Shown: piece after piece, positions 9,473-18,082 of the stretch | Layout of the letters: each line of letters opens with the position of its first letter | Numbering within the stretch: position 1 is the stretch's first letter | Source: Fusibacter_C sp942493125 | GTDB taxonomy: Bacteria > Bacillota > Clostridia > Peptostreptococcales > Acidaminobacteraceae | Assembly: GCA_942493125.1 (NCBI GenBank) | Contig: OW818667.1 | Coordinates: 1,178,001 to 1,242,000, forward strand | Reading direction: 5' to 3' | Length of the DNA stretch: 64,000 nucleotides | Notes under the pieces: model-generated | Databases searched by the model: none | Told to the model about the DNA's origin: nothing | What the model saw: the letters and a program-made list of their open reading frames with translations, nothing else | Translations under genes and position numbers: made by a program

Positions 9473-10049
9473 AAGCGCCCTCCGTTTTATGCATTAAAGT
9501 CAAAAAACACCGCTGAATACTCGCTAAATTAGGCATCAAAAAAGGTGTCTTTTCTTTATAAACGTCATAATCGATAAATGTTTTTGGAAATGTCCAAAGA
9601 TCTTGGAGGACGATATATAGATAATTGAACAATGAAAATGTGATTGCCATGACCAACATAAGTGGTCGCTCTATCAAAAAATATAGTGACAGATACATGC
9701 CTATAAACCAGAGGACACCTGGGTGTCTACACAACGCATAAACCCCTTCGGTATATGCTTTTTTTGACGTATGGGACACATACGTCTTTTCAAATGGCAA
9801 CGCAAAAAAAAGTGAATGAATTAACAATGCCATGCAAACGAGTGTCAAAGCCAGCCACCCATAATTTTCACCCAAATTTGCTAAGATACTTTCCCTAAAT
9901 GACCAAATAACTCGCGATGTCGAAAAGCATATACCTACTAAGCCAAAAAGAAAAAATAAATTTAAAAATTTGTTTTTCCACAAAATACTGTTAAGGTCAT
10001 AAAAACAAAATAAAATAAAACTCAAACCGCCAAGTATAACGTATGCCAT
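9456..10049 (-). CDS. ICMT-like integral membrane protein
   Basis: About 197 residues with five or so hydrophobic helices. The C-terminal part has the pattern ALCRHPGVLWF followed by QDLWTFPKTFIDYDVYKEK and PFLMPN. This resembles the AdoMet-binding end of isoprenylcysteine/phospholipid methyltransferase-like membrane proteins. The ATG at 10049 follows GGGGGGAG; a longer reading from 10130 lacks ribosome-binding support and runs into the upstream hairpin. It is the first gene of the unit with the GH3-type adenylase and the HD-GYP protein. Function is not known. Confidence 0.65.
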   Translation of the reverse strand: MAYVILGGLSFILFCFYDLNSILWKNKFLNLFFLFGLVGICFSTSRVIWSFRESILANLGENYGWLALTLVCMALLIHSLFFALPFEKTYVSHTSKKAYTEGVYALCRHPGVLWFIGMYLSLYFLIERPLMLVMAITFSLFNYLYIVLQDLWTFPKTFIDYDVYKEKTPFLMPNLASIQRCFLTLMHKTEGAYDLKK

Positions 10050-10112
10050 ATGTCTCCCCCCAAGAAGATAAAAAAACAACTCTTTTGGTAAAATCTTTGT
10101 ATGACTATTAAT

Positions 10113-10144
10113 AAAAAGGCCTATTCGCAAGGAATAAGCCTTTT
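10113..10144 (-). terminator. intrinsic terminator of the sensor-GGDEF gene
   Basis: The arms AAAAGGC and GCCTTTT are joined by an inner TATTC/GAATA pairing around a small loop. On the minus strand a T-rich tail follows. It lies just past the stop at 10172; any read-through would enter the ICMT-like gene. Confidence 0.75.
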
Positions 10145-10171
10145 GTACCCTTAATTTGGAAGTTTAATCTA

Positions 10172-12313
10172 TTATTTCACAAGTTCGTTTTTCATCGCAG
10201 ATTTATTGAGATACATCGCTGCATCCGCATCTTTAAAACATTGCTCATATGTTTTGGATACATCTATGCGATTGCTATATCCGATGGCGACCTGCAGGCT
10301 ATCAAGCAACTGCTTGTCGTTGTCATATAATCCCGTTTTTTTGTACGCTTCTTTTAATCGCAGGGAGATTTCACCCATTTTTTCGGTCTGTGTCCCAAAG
10401 AAACAAAGAATAAACTCATCGCCACCCATACGTATCGCTGTGCCATCATAGGTTTCTGCAACCTTAATAAGGATACCTGAAACAGCATCTATAAGGCGAT
10501 CCCCATTGATGTGCCCATATTGGTCGTTTACTTGTTTCAAGTTATTGATATCCATAATAAAGATGTTTTGTGGAAATGGCTTTTGGTCCACATCTTTTTC
10601 GATTAAGTTGAAGTAATTTCTATTGTAAATACCCGTCAATGGATCCATATAGATCAACTTTTCACGTGCTTTTGTCAAAAAGAGATCACGTTGCAGCCTA
10701 AGAAATAAAATCATCAAAACGACGATGACGCAACTCACGCCAAAGAGCATCATACCAAGCTTCTTATTTGTCACATTTGCAACCTCTGGAAGGTTCAACA
10801 CGCCAAGGTACTTCGACGTATCATAATCGATCAATAGCTTCGCTCGATTGAACAGACTAACTAGAGGTGCATGTTCTTTAAGCATGCCAAAATATAAAAA
10901 AGAATCAGATGACGTCTCGCCTTTTTTTATGACATCTGTATAGCCCATTCCTGCAATATAATACTCCGCAACTGCTGGCGTCTCAATAAAATACTCAGCC
11001 TTTCCAGATTCAACAGCTTCTATCGCTTCTTGAATATCGGCGACAATCACAAGCTTTGGATTCCTCAGATTCATTTTAAGATGGTCTATATGCCAAAACC
11101 CTTCGATCACGGCGACATTTTTGCCTTCCAAACCATAGATGTCATGGACATAAGCTGTATCACGATGGCCGTAAATTAGATCGCGATCATTGCTAAACGC
11201 TTCAGTAAAGATGAATTTTTCAAGACGCTCTTCTGTCTTAGCCATATTGAGCACGTCAATTTCACCTTTTTCGATCATGTCATATACCGTGTCGAACCTA
11301 CCCGGAACTGCAATGATTTCGATGCCGATTAAGTCTGCAAAAGTATTGAGATAATGACCAGCTATGCCATTATATTTACCATCTAAAAAGTAATCTATTG
11401 GCATGTAATCGGTTGGAACACCCACTTTTATGGTTGGATTCAAATTGAGCCACGCTTTTTCTTCAGCTGTCAAATTGAGTATTTTACGTATGTACTGATT
11501 GCGTGCATCGTCTATCATCTCAGTCAAATCCGCATTATAGCTAACAAAGGCTTTTGAAAGAATATCGATTAAGGTATCATTTGCTTTCAAAGATGAAAAA
11601 GTCATCAAAGAGCGTATTTCCTCTAAATTCGCTACCACTTTTACCTTAGGGTAGCTAAACAGATAATCGTATACAACATCGCCACCAGAAGTAATAAAGG
11701 CATCGATTTCACTGCGATTTAAAGCTGCTAAGGCCTCACTTTGGCTGCCAAAGTACTTTTCTGAAAGTATTAAGTTAGGATAAGCCGTTTTAAACAATTC
11801 CACTACGGCATCACCATCAAGGTAACCAACTTCCTTGCCGCTCATATCGCCGATATTTTGAACTACGCCATCGATTCGACTGAGAACAGTATAAGGAACA
11901 CTGTATATCGGATCTGTAAAAGTCATTGTCTTCAATCGCTCTTCGGTAGGATTTGCCCCGAATAACACCTGGATATCACCAGATGCGAGACCTTCGACGG
12001 ATTCGTTCCACGATAGCTCAGGCATAATTTTTAGATCTAAGCCAAGCTTATTTGAAAGCAGGGAGGCGACGTTGACAAGATACCCTTGCTCTATACCATC
12101 TGCTTCAAAATACTCCATTCCTGCGATAGGATCTAGACCAATGGCAAAAGTATCTCCTTGATGTGTCTGAAGCCACTCTACTTCTTCAGGTGAGAGTATC
12201 GTTTCAAATTTTGGGTCTATGGACATTGCATATGCTTGCCCATTGAACACAAGTATTAAATTCAATAGAAAATAGATACTGACTACTACGCTAATTTTAT
12301 ATGATTTAGACAT
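10172..12313 (-). CDS. tandem periplasmic-binding-domain sensor diguanylate cyclase
   Basis: 713 residues. A signal or anchor helix (about 8-28) leads into two consecutive family-3 solute-binding (PBPb) domains (about 45-285 and 290-510). A transmembrane helix (about 525-545) and a C-terminal GGDEF domain follow. The active-site motif is intact (IRMGGDEF) and the DPLTGIYNRNYF entry motif is present, but no RxxD inhibitory site sits before it. It should make cyclic-di-GMP in response to an extracellular amino-acid-like or other small ligand. AGGA lies 8 bases before the ATG. The gene is monocistronic, with a terminator at 10113-10144. Confidence 0.92.
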   Translation of the reverse strand: MSKSYKISVVVSIYFLLNLILVFNGQAYAMSIDPKFETILSPEEVEWLQTHQGDTFAIGLDPIAGMEYFEADGIEQGYLVNVASLLSNKLGLDLKIMPELSWNESVEGLASGDIQVLFGANPTEERLKTMTFTDPIYSVPYTVLSRIDGVVQNIGDMSGKEVGYLDGDAVVELFKTAYPNLILSEKYFGSQSEALAALNRSEIDAFITSGGDVVYDYLFSYPKVKVVANLEEIRSLMTFSSLKANDTLIDILSKAFVSYNADLTEMIDDARNQYIRKILNLTAEEKAWLNLNPTIKVGVPTDYMPIDYFLDGKYNGIAGHYLNTFADLIGIEIIAVPGRFDTVYDMIEKGEIDVLNMAKTEERLEKFIFTEAFSNDRDLIYGHRDTAYVHDIYGLEGKNVAVIEGFWHIDHLKMNLRNPKLVIVADIQEAIEAVESGKAEYFIETPAVAEYYIAGMGYTDVIKKGETSSDSFLYFGMLKEHAPLVSLFNRAKLLIDYDTSKYLGVLNLPEVANVTNKKLGMMLFGVSCVIVVLMILFLRLQRDLFLTKAREKLIYMDPLTGIYNRNYFNLIEKDVDQKPFPQNIFIMDINNLKQVNDQYGHINGDRLIDAVSGILIKVAETYDGTAIRMGGDEFILCFFGTQTEKMGEISLRLKEAYKKTGLYDNDKQLLDSLQVAIGYSNRIDVSKTYEQCFKDADAAMYLNKSAMKNELVK

Positions 12314-12430
12314 TCACACATCCTATCGACACTGTTGATTTGTAGGTCCATATTTTTGTGCCGTATAAAGTTAATGATAGCGTATTTTGACTAATTATCA
12401 ATATCTATTTTATAAAGAATCCATATGATG

Positions 12431-12817
12431 TTACAGCATTTGCTTCGCTGACTTAACAGTGATTTCCATAACTCTTGTTAAGAATGAGAATTTTTCTTTC
12501 ATCAGATCATATTCTGAACCCGATTCTATAAAGCGGCCTTCGCCTTCGATGATAAAACCTGTGCCTTGGTAATCATTGAATCCCAAGACGTCTTTACTGC
12601 CAAGTGACATTTTGACTTTAGCATTTTGAAGTATATTTTTTTCTGTCTTTCTCATGGCATACGCAGGCACTAAAATTCTTTCATCCTCTGTAACGACTAG
12701 GTATGAATTCCAAGTATTGACGATGTGCGGTTCAACAATGCCCCATGATACGATAGAGACAACGCCTTCGTTTTTCAAAATCTCATGAAACTTTTCATTC
12801 AACATATTGTTTTCCAT
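12431..12817 (-). CDS. pyridoxamine 5'-phosphate oxidase-like flavin-binding protein
   Basis: A small protein of 128 residues with the split-barrel pattern of PNPOx-like FMN proteins (VSIVSWGIVEPHIVNTWNSY, VKMSLGSKDV, GTGFIIEGEGRF). Such proteins bind FMN, F420 or haem, and the substrate cannot be read from sequence. AGGAGG precedes the ATG at 12817. It is transcribed divergently from an Rrf2 regulator across a region with two identical-pattern palindromes, so it is very probably that regulator's target, which suggests a redox or nitrosative-stress role. Confidence 0.85.
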   Translation of the reverse strand: MENNMLNEKFHEILKNEGVVSIVSWGIVEPHIVNTWNSYLVVTEDERILVPAYAMRKTEKNILQNAKVKMSLGSKDVLGFNDYQGTGFIIEGEGRFIESGSEYDLMKEKFSFLTRVMEITVKSAKQML

Positions 12818-12857
12818 TTTATTTCCTCCTGTTAATGATTTTTAAACGCGTCTATTG

Positions 12858-12874
12858 TAGATAACTGTTATCTA
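12858..12874. promoter_or_regulatory. Rrf2-type operator 1 (TAGATA-N5-TATCTA)
   Basis: TAGATA, five bases, TATCTA forms the core of a longer perfect palindrome (12854-12878, single-base centre). It lies immediately downstream of the -10 of the PNPOx-like gene, over its likely transcription start, a repressor position. Confidence 0.65.
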
Positions 12875-12879
12875 CAATT

Positions 12880-12909
12880 ATTATAATGGCAACCATCCAA
12901 CCCTGTCAA
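12880..12909 (-). promoter_or_regulatory. sigma-A promoter of the PNPOx-like gene
   Basis: A consensus -35 TTGACA (12904-12909) and a consensus -10 TATAAT (12880-12885) are separated by 18 bases. Such a strong promoter normally needs repression. Confidence 0.75.
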
Positions 12910-12925
12910 CTATAAATCTCTATTA

Positions 12926-12942
12926 TAGATATATTTTATCTA
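12926..12942. promoter_or_regulatory. Rrf2-type operator 2 (TAGATA-N5-TATCTA)
   Basis: This is a second copy of TAGATA-N5-TATCTA with a different spacer, inside a 21-bp palindrome (12924-12944). It lies between the two divergent promoters, 17 bases upstream of the Rrf2 gene's -35. Confidence 0.65.
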
Positions 12943-12959
12943 TATTTATCTTGTTACGA

Positions 12960-12988
12960 TTGACTTCTAAAATAGATTCCTTTACTAT
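12960..12988 (+). promoter_or_regulatory. promoter of the Rrf2 gene
   Basis: TTGACT (12960-12965) and TACTAT (12983-12988) are separated by 17 bases, 35 bases before the chosen ATG. Confidence 0.6.
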
Positions 12989-13022
12989 TGAGATATTAAA
13001 TTTGCAAATTAGAGAGGTGTTT

Positions 13023-13526
13023 ATGCAATTTTCTGTAGGTGTGGAGTACGCCTTGCACTGCTTGTTATATATGGTGGATATGCCCTCTGGTAAAACGGTC
13101 GGCATAAAAGATTTGGCGACGTATCAAGGTGTCTCAGAGACATACTTATCAAAAGTCTATACAAAACTTAGAAAAGCTGGCATTGTTACATCTATACCGG
13201 GTGTAAAAGGCGGTTATGAACTGGCACGTCGACCAGAATCCATCACTTTTTGGGATATTGTTGAAGCGGTAGAGGGTACGACGCCATTTTTTCAATGCGT
13301 AGAAATCAGACAAAAAGAGATCTTACTGGACAAAGACAATTTGCCAGAATCTTATACTAAGTGTCCTTGTCTGATTAAAGTCGTCATGGTAGAAGCAGAA
13401 GAACAGATGAGAAACTATCTGAAAGGAAAAACACTTGCCTGGTTACATGCGGAGGTAAAGGATAAAATCCCTACCGAGCATGGACAAGCTACAATCGATT
13501 GGTTTGCGAATACACGTCAAAAATAG
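13023..13526 (+). CDS. Rrf2-family transcriptional regulator
   Basis: About 167 residues. The start MQFSVGVEYALHCLLY is the canonical Rrf2 N-terminus. A winged helix (VGIKDLATYQGVSETYLSKVYTKL) and the wing GVKGGYELARRPESIT follow. The C-terminal part has three cysteines, in FFQCVE and KCPCLIK. Their spacing differs from IscR and NsrR, but they could hold a cluster or act as thiol sensors. GAGAGG precedes the ATG at 13023; an upstream ATG in frame at 12951 lies inside the promoter region and is rejected. It probably represses the divergent PNPOx-like gene through the TAGATA-N5-TATCTA sites. Confidence 0.9.
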   Translation: MQFSVGVEYALHCLLYMVDMPSGKTVGIKDLATYQGVSETYLSKVYTKLRKAGIVTSIPGVKGGYELARRPESITFWDIVEAVEGTTPFFQCVEIRQKEILLDKDNLPESYTKCPCLIKVVMVEAEEQMRNYLKGKTLAWLHAEVKDKIPTEHGQATIDWFANTRQK

Positions 13527-13577
13527 AAAAGCGTGACTCAAAGTGATTTTAATCATCACTAGAGTCACGCTTTTTTA
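13527..13577. terminator. bidirectional intrinsic terminator
   Basis: AAAAGCGTGACTC pairs with GAGTCACGCTTTT around a loop of about 22 bases. T runs occur on both strands, so it serves the converging Rrf2 and chemoreceptor genes. Confidence 0.85.
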
Positions 13578-13611
13578 ATTAGTAAATTGCATCATTCCAT
13601 TATTTGATCTA

Positions 13612-15660
13612 TTAAATTCTGAATCTGCTCGCAACTTCTTCCAATCGCTGTGCATTTGCGATGAGCTCTTTCGTCTGTGCTCTTAGATGGAATACAAGTG
13701 AATCTTGCGTTTCTGTCGTTGCAGATACTTCCTGTGAAGAAGCCGCAATTTCTTCCGCAACAGCTGCGATATTGCCAGTAGAGCCTTCAAGACCTTTGAT
13801 TTGATTGAACAAACCTTGAATCGCGTCTGTAGACAACTTGATCGAACCGATTGTTTCAGTAGCATTGGATTCAATATTTGTATATCCAGATGCAAGATCG
13901 TTTTGAGCAATTTCTTGACGACCTGTATTCGTTGATAATACTTTCATTTCATTGTTTGTATTGGCAACTGAGTTAAGTGTAATCGCTACAGCATCTTTGA
14001 TATGGTTGACTGTCGTGCTCGATTCATCAGCAAGCTTTCTGATTTCTTCCGCTACGACTGCAAAACCTCTTCCCGCTTCTCCAGCACGAGCGGCTTCAAT
14101 AGAAGCATTAAGTGCCAAAAGGTTTGTCTGAGATGCAATTTGGTCGATAGCACCCGTTTTTTCAAGTACTAAGTTCGTGTTATTGCTTACAACGTGAACT
14201 AAGTTGTCAATTTTCTTGATGATATTGATGTTCTCATTTGCAATGGCAACGAGGAGCTGTAGCTTTTCACGGCCATCGTCGATGACTGATTTCGTCTTGC
14301 CTGATACGGCTGAAAGCGCATCGTATCTAGCGAGTGTGACATTGAGTTCGTCAGACAGATTGTGTGTGACACTAGAGATATTTGTGATATCCGATGCTAA
14401 GTCTGTCGCACCTTTTGCAACGTCGCCAGTAGCTGTCGTTATTCCCCTAGAAGCATCTGACAACAAATTGCTGGAATCATCTAGTATTTGTGTCTCTTTC
14501 GTGACACTTGTGACGACATCGTTGATCGTACCAAGCATCAAACGCATATTATCTTGAAGGAGTTCAAATGTTTTCCCCAGTATGCCGATTTCATCTTTTC
14601 TTTTGAGTACAAATTCATTTTTAGAAAGGTCGTCTTTCGTAAAGTCTCCTGATGCCAATCTTTGAGCAGTTGCAGTAATCGCAATGATCGGATTGCTGAT
14701 GCTTCTTGCAAGAAAAATAGAAACGATGACACATACGAAGATCAAACCTAAGGCGATTAAACCCACACGGATTAACAAACTATACAAAGCGCTTAATTGT
14801 TCACTTTTTGGAAGCACTGTTACTAAATAAAATTGATTGTCGATAATCGGCATCGAATAAATAGACGCCTTTCCAGTTTCTGTGACTGTTTTTGCCGTTT
14901 TATCAAAAGTAAGATCTGCTGTTTCAGACAAATAAACAGGTTCACTACCCAACAACTTTGCACCGATTGGCATTAAATCAGCAATCGTCTTCGTTTCATC
15001 ATAAGAATAAATAGGATGCGCCATAATATGTCCAGATGCGTCCATCAAAAATGCGTAGCCTGTTTCGCCGACCTTCATTGAGTTCGTAATATCTATCATG
15101 TTATCAAGCGCGACGTCAGCACCAATAGCACCTTTAGACATTGAGCGTGTAATCGTCGTTACCATTAGACCTGTCGCTGCATCGACATAAGGTTGCGTGA
15201 CGACAAATTCGCCATTTGCAGCTAAAGCAGATTTGTACCAGCCTCTCTCGTTTGCTTTCCAAGTTGGAATATCAACCTCAGGAATTGTACCATCGCTAAA
15301 TCTACCCGTTCCGTTTGGCAAACCCAAATAAATATTCATGATATTGTCTGCTGCAACTTGTTTGCCTAAACTTTTAAGATACGTAAAGAGTTCATCATTT
15401 GTCAACAAGTTAGGATTTTTAGCTAAATAGGCTTCTAAGGAAACCGAGGTAACATCTAAATCACCCTCAACCATCCTAAAAAATCCGCTGATTTCTTGGT
15501 TGCTGATTTGTGTGATGTTTTCCATGTCATTTGCAAATTTCTTTTCAAACTCCCCCGAGACGATAACAGAAACTGCAACCATGATGAGCAATGCCATAAC
15601 CAACGCAGGCAAAACAGTCGTTGCGGTTATCTTTCCTTTGATTCCAAAAGATTTCTTCAT
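13612..15660 (-). CDS. methyl-accepting chemotaxis protein with dCache sensor
   Basis: 682 residues. The N-terminal transmembrane helix (about 15-35) leads into a large extracytoplasmic double-Cache domain (about 40-275, with GTGRFSDG and VTTITRSMSKGAIGADVALD). A second helix (about 285-310), HAMP and a long cytoplasmic signalling coiled coil follow. The hairpin tip is conserved (IEAARAGEAGRGFAVVAEEI). dCache receptors of this kind usually bind amino acids or organic acids. No che genes are in the window, so this is an orphan receptor gene. The start is supported by a GGGGA site about ten bases upstream. Confidence 0.93.
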   Translation of the reverse strand: MKKSFGIKGKITATTVLPALVMALLIMVAVSVIVSGEFEKKFANDMENITQISNQEISGFFRMVEGDLDVTSVSLEAYLAKNPNLLTNDELFTYLKSLGKQVAADNIMNIYLGLPNGTGRFSDGTIPEVDIPTWKANERGWYKSALAANGEFVVTQPYVDAATGLMVTTITRSMSKGAIGADVALDNMIDITNSMKVGETGYAFLMDASGHIMAHPIYSYDETKTIADLMPIGAKLLGSEPVYLSETADLTFDKTAKTVTETGKASIYSMPIIDNQFYLVTVLPKSEQLSALYSLLIRVGLIALGLIFVCVIVSIFLARSISNPIIAITATAQRLASGDFTKDDLSKNEFVLKRKDEIGILGKTFELLQDNMRLMLGTINDVVTSVTKETQILDDSSNLLSDASRGITTATGDVAKGATDLASDITNISSVTHNLSDELNVTLARYDALSAVSGKTKSVIDDGREKLQLLVAIANENINIIKKIDNLVHVVSNNTNLVLEKTGAIDQIASQTNLLALNASIEAARAGEAGRGFAVVAEEIRKLADESSTTVNHIKDAVAITLNSVANTNNEMKVLSTNTGRQEIAQNDLASGYTNIESNATETIGSIKLSTDAIQGLFNQIKGLEGSTGNIAAVAEEIAASSQEVSATTETQDSLVFHLRAQTKELIANAQRLEEVASRFRI

Positions 15661-15737
15661 ATAATAATTTTCCCCTTCAAATTTCGATTGTTTTTCCCAA
15701 TATCATGATTTTATATCAATTATTACTTTTTGTACAT

Positions 15738-15765
15738 ATTATATTAAAAAAATTGCACATTTCAA
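15738..15765 (-). promoter_or_regulatory. promoter of the chemoreceptor gene
   Basis: TTGAAA (15760-15765) and TATAAT (15738-15743) are separated by 16 bases, about 78 bases upstream of the start. It looks like sigma-A rather than the flagellar sigma-D type. Confidence 0.55.
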
Positions 15766-15787
15766 ATTAATTTGTAAATACATGCTT

Positions 15788-16570
15788 TTAGAAATAAAAT
15801 CTCAAGAGTCTCGTCTTTGAAAAGGCACCAGCACTCTCCATGCTTTTCTTCGAATTATGGTTGTAATACCAACAACCTGACCGCGCTTTATACCCCTTAC
15901 TTTCAACCAGTTTTTGTAGCACTTTTAAGATACTTGCCGCATAGCCATTTTGCCTTTTATCAGGCATAACATACATGCCTATACTGGCGATGGATTTAAC
16001 AATGCGCCCATATTCTACAACGCCAAATCCCACGAGTGTTCCACCCTCTTCGATTTTATAAACTTGAAAGTGTTCTGTGCCACTAAGAATGCGGTCTTTA
16101 CTTGTGTCGTCAAAAAAATCGACAGCTAGATCAAGAAATACGATATCTTCTTCTGTCACGACGCGCTTCAAATCAAGGACTTTGCGTTTATCTTTCGAGA
16201 CTTCAGTGTCTGTATAGATGGAAAAATAAGCCTGCTTTTCAATCTTAGTATAATTGTCTATAGCATGGCTAAGAAAAAATTCGTCTCCCGTTGGAATAAA
16301 CGCATTTGTCACTTGTTCAAATCGCTTCACATCTTCGAAGACCCTTTGTCCATAACGCGCATATTGATCGTACATATGAAATAATGTCACCATAGACTGC
16401 TCGTGGATTGCAAAAAAACCAGCTTCGTGTTCATTTACAAAAATCTGATAAAAATTGCTCTTTACAACGTGATCCTCCCAAAATGAATCCACCGTAATAC
16501 TAAAGGTTTCATAGTAAGAGGATACTTCCGCCTCAATTGCTTCGTATATACATTGCTTATAATGAATCAC
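15788..16570 (-). CDS. GNAT-family N-acetyltransferase
   Basis: 260 residues. The C-terminal half carries the acetyl-CoA fold, with VGFGVVEYG, SIASIGMYVMPDKRQNGYAASIL (motif A, RQNGYA pyrophosphate loop) and the NHNSKKSMESAG helix. The N-terminal half is unassigned and may form the acceptor side. Translation starts with GTG at 16570, placed by GGGAGG five bases upstream; no ATG is well placed. It is divergent from another gene that also contains a GNAT domain (16712-17950), with a small palindrome between them. The substrate is unknown. Confidence 0.82.
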   Translation of the reverse strand: MIHYKQCIYEAIEAEVSSYYETFSITVDSFWEDHVVKSNFYQIFVNEHEAGFFAIHEQSMVTLFHMYDQYARYGQRVFEDVKRFEQVTNAFIPTGDEFFLSHAIDNYTKIEKQAYFSIYTDTEVSKDKRKVLDLKRVVTEEDIVFLDLAVDFFDDTSKDRILSGTEHFQVYKIEEGGTLVGFGVVEYGRIVKSIASIGMYVMPDKRQNGYAASILKVLQKLVESKGYKARSGCWYYNHNSKKSMESAGAFSKTRLLRFYF

Positions 16571-16626
16571 ATGTGCCTCCCTTTATAACTATGATCGTGT
16601 GCATATAACTAATATACTGCCGATTG

Positions 16627-16641
16627 ATTGACGATGTCAAT
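16627..16641. promoter_or_regulatory. palindrome between divergent GNAT genes
   Basis: ATTGAC, three bases, GTCAAT ends one base from the -35 of the rightward gene. It is a candidate operator; the regulator is unknown. Confidence 0.35.
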
Positions 16642-16670
16642 TTGCATGCTTCCCAGTATCGTTATATAAT
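16642..16670 (+). promoter_or_regulatory. promoter of the PLP-GNAT gene
   Basis: TTGCAT (16642-16647) and consensus TATAAT (16665-16670) are separated by 17 bases, 41 bases before the ATG. Confidence 0.65.
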
Positions 16671-16711
16671 GGTGGAAATTAAAGAATTACCTTATATAAG
16701 GAGGGGCAACG

Positions 16712-17950
16712 ATGCATTTAAGTGGACAAACACCATTACTTAGAGCAAAAAATCTTGAGAAATACTTAGGCATAGATGCCATCTATCTAAAGCTGGAAGG
16801 TGGCAATCCAACTGGGCATAAAAATGACCGAATCGCTGAGTCTCTTGTACAGTTTGCTTCAGATCATGGCTATAAGCATATTTTTGTACATGGCACTGAG
16901 CGATACATGCGCTCAATATTGTATTTTGCAGAAAACACGTCTCTTGAAATAGCTTCACCAAAAACAAAGGATACAGCAGCTCAACAAAAGATCTACACTA
17001 AAGTCAATTGGTTGACGCTTAAAGTGCCACCTAAAAAAACACCACTAGACCATTTCGAAGAATATGCCCTCGAGCACAACATGTTTTTTATGTCTGAATG
17101 GGAAAGTAAGCCATTCATCAGAAGTCTTGCCATACAAAAGATTACTGAAGAAATCTACGAAAAACTGGCTGAACCTACTGATATTTGGACGCAGTTCAAT
17201 GGTGGATACACATTAAAAAGCATCTATCATGAGTCAATGAGAAGCTGGGTCAACGGTTCGCTTTTGAAACTGCCGAAAATCCATTGTGGTGTCAAACAAA
17301 AAGTTATGGATCGCATCAATGAAGATGAGAAGCTTCAGGAGATTGTAACCACAACGAGAGCAAAATTGTTCGTCCTTGATCCACCTATGATCAAGGAGGC
17401 GATAAAACTCATTAAACGACTGGAACATATTACAGTCAGTGCTGAGGAAGCGTATTCACTCGCTGCATTCATCTATTCCGAAGACAAACATAAAGGCACA
17501 CACACAATAATTTTAAATGATGGTAAAAATGAAATTGATATTAGAGAAATCTCAAAAGATCCGAATCTAAATAAGGATGAGATCGTCGCCATTACACAGA
17601 AACTCCTTGAGCCCTATGATGATAGTGTCGAAGAAACATCCGATGCCGTACAAAAGGCAATAGACGTCGGTTATATTTTTAAAGCGACGCGGGGCAATGA
17701 AATACACGGTATTTGTATCATTGTTCATATGGGCTTTTCTGAATTCATTCCTACCTATCATCTCGCCTATATAGGCGTTTTGAAAGGCAACAAGGGTCGT
17801 GGCGTAGCCACTGAACTCATCAATCATGCCATCGAAAAAACAGGTGGCAATCTTTCACTTCATGTGGATATTCCAAACAGCAGCGCAAAAAAACTTTACG
17901 AAAAAATGGGCTTTGTGCATATGTATGATCGTATGCTCTACAAAGGTTAA
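16712..17950 (+). CDS. PLP fold-type II (threonine-synthase-like) domain fused to GNAT acetyltransferase
   Basis: 412 residues in two parts. Residues 1 to about 290 resemble threonine synthase/tryptophan-synthase-beta enzymes, with the segment KLEGGNPTGHKNDR, where Lys37 aligns with the cofactor lysine. The next conserved loop (usually SSGNA-like) is replaced by FVHGTERYMRS and the domain is shortened, so catalysis is in doubt. Residues about 310-412 form a GNAT domain (YIGVLKGNKGRGVATELI, NSSAKKLYEKMGF). The ATG follows GGAGGGG. The fusion suggests that an amino acid made or bound by one part is acetylated by the other; this is inference. Confidence 0.8.
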   Translation: MHLSGQTPLLRAKNLEKYLGIDAIYLKLEGGNPTGHKNDRIAESLVQFASDHGYKHIFVHGTERYMRSILYFAENTSLEIASPKTKDTAAQQKIYTKVNWLTLKVPPKKTPLDHFEEYALEHNMFFMSEWESKPFIRSLAIQKITEEIYEKLAEPTDIWTQFNGGYTLKSIYHESMRSWVNGSLLKLPKIHCGVKQKVMDRINEDEKLQEIVTTTRAKLFVLDPPMIKEAIKLIKRLEHITVSAEEAYSLAAFIYSEDKHKGTHTIILNDGKNEIDIREISKDPNLNKDEIVAITQKLLEPYDDSVEETSDAVQKAIDVGYIFKATRGNEIHGICIIVHMGFSEFIPTYHLAYIGVLKGNKGRGVATELINHAIEKTGGNLSLHVDIPNSSAKKLYEKMGFVHMYDRMLYKG

Positions 17951-17970
17951 GTGCTTATATTTAAAATAAC

Positions 17971-18016
17971 AAAACGTCAAAATCCGATTTTCTATGTCAT
18001 CGGGTTTTGACGTTTA
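17971..18016 (+). terminator. terminator-like hairpin after the PLP-GNAT gene
   Basis: AAACGTCAAAA pairs with TTTTGACGTTT, extended by CCGAT/ATCGG. The right arm is the first unit of the tandem repeat at 18005-18063, so alternative pairings are possible. Confidence 0.65.
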
Positions 18017-18063
18017 TTGTTTTGACGTATATTGTTTTGACGTATATTGTTTTGCCGTATAAA
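18005..18063. repeat. 15-bp tandem repeat, about four units
   Basis: Units of the form TTTTGACGTATATTG start at 18005, 18020, 18035 and 18050. The last is partial, with GACG changed to GCCG. Each intact unit carries the TTTTGACGT arm of the adjacent hairpin. The tract is non-coding, between convergent genes. Confidence 0.8.
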
Positions 18064-18082
18064 TTTTCCATTTTTTGTTTAA

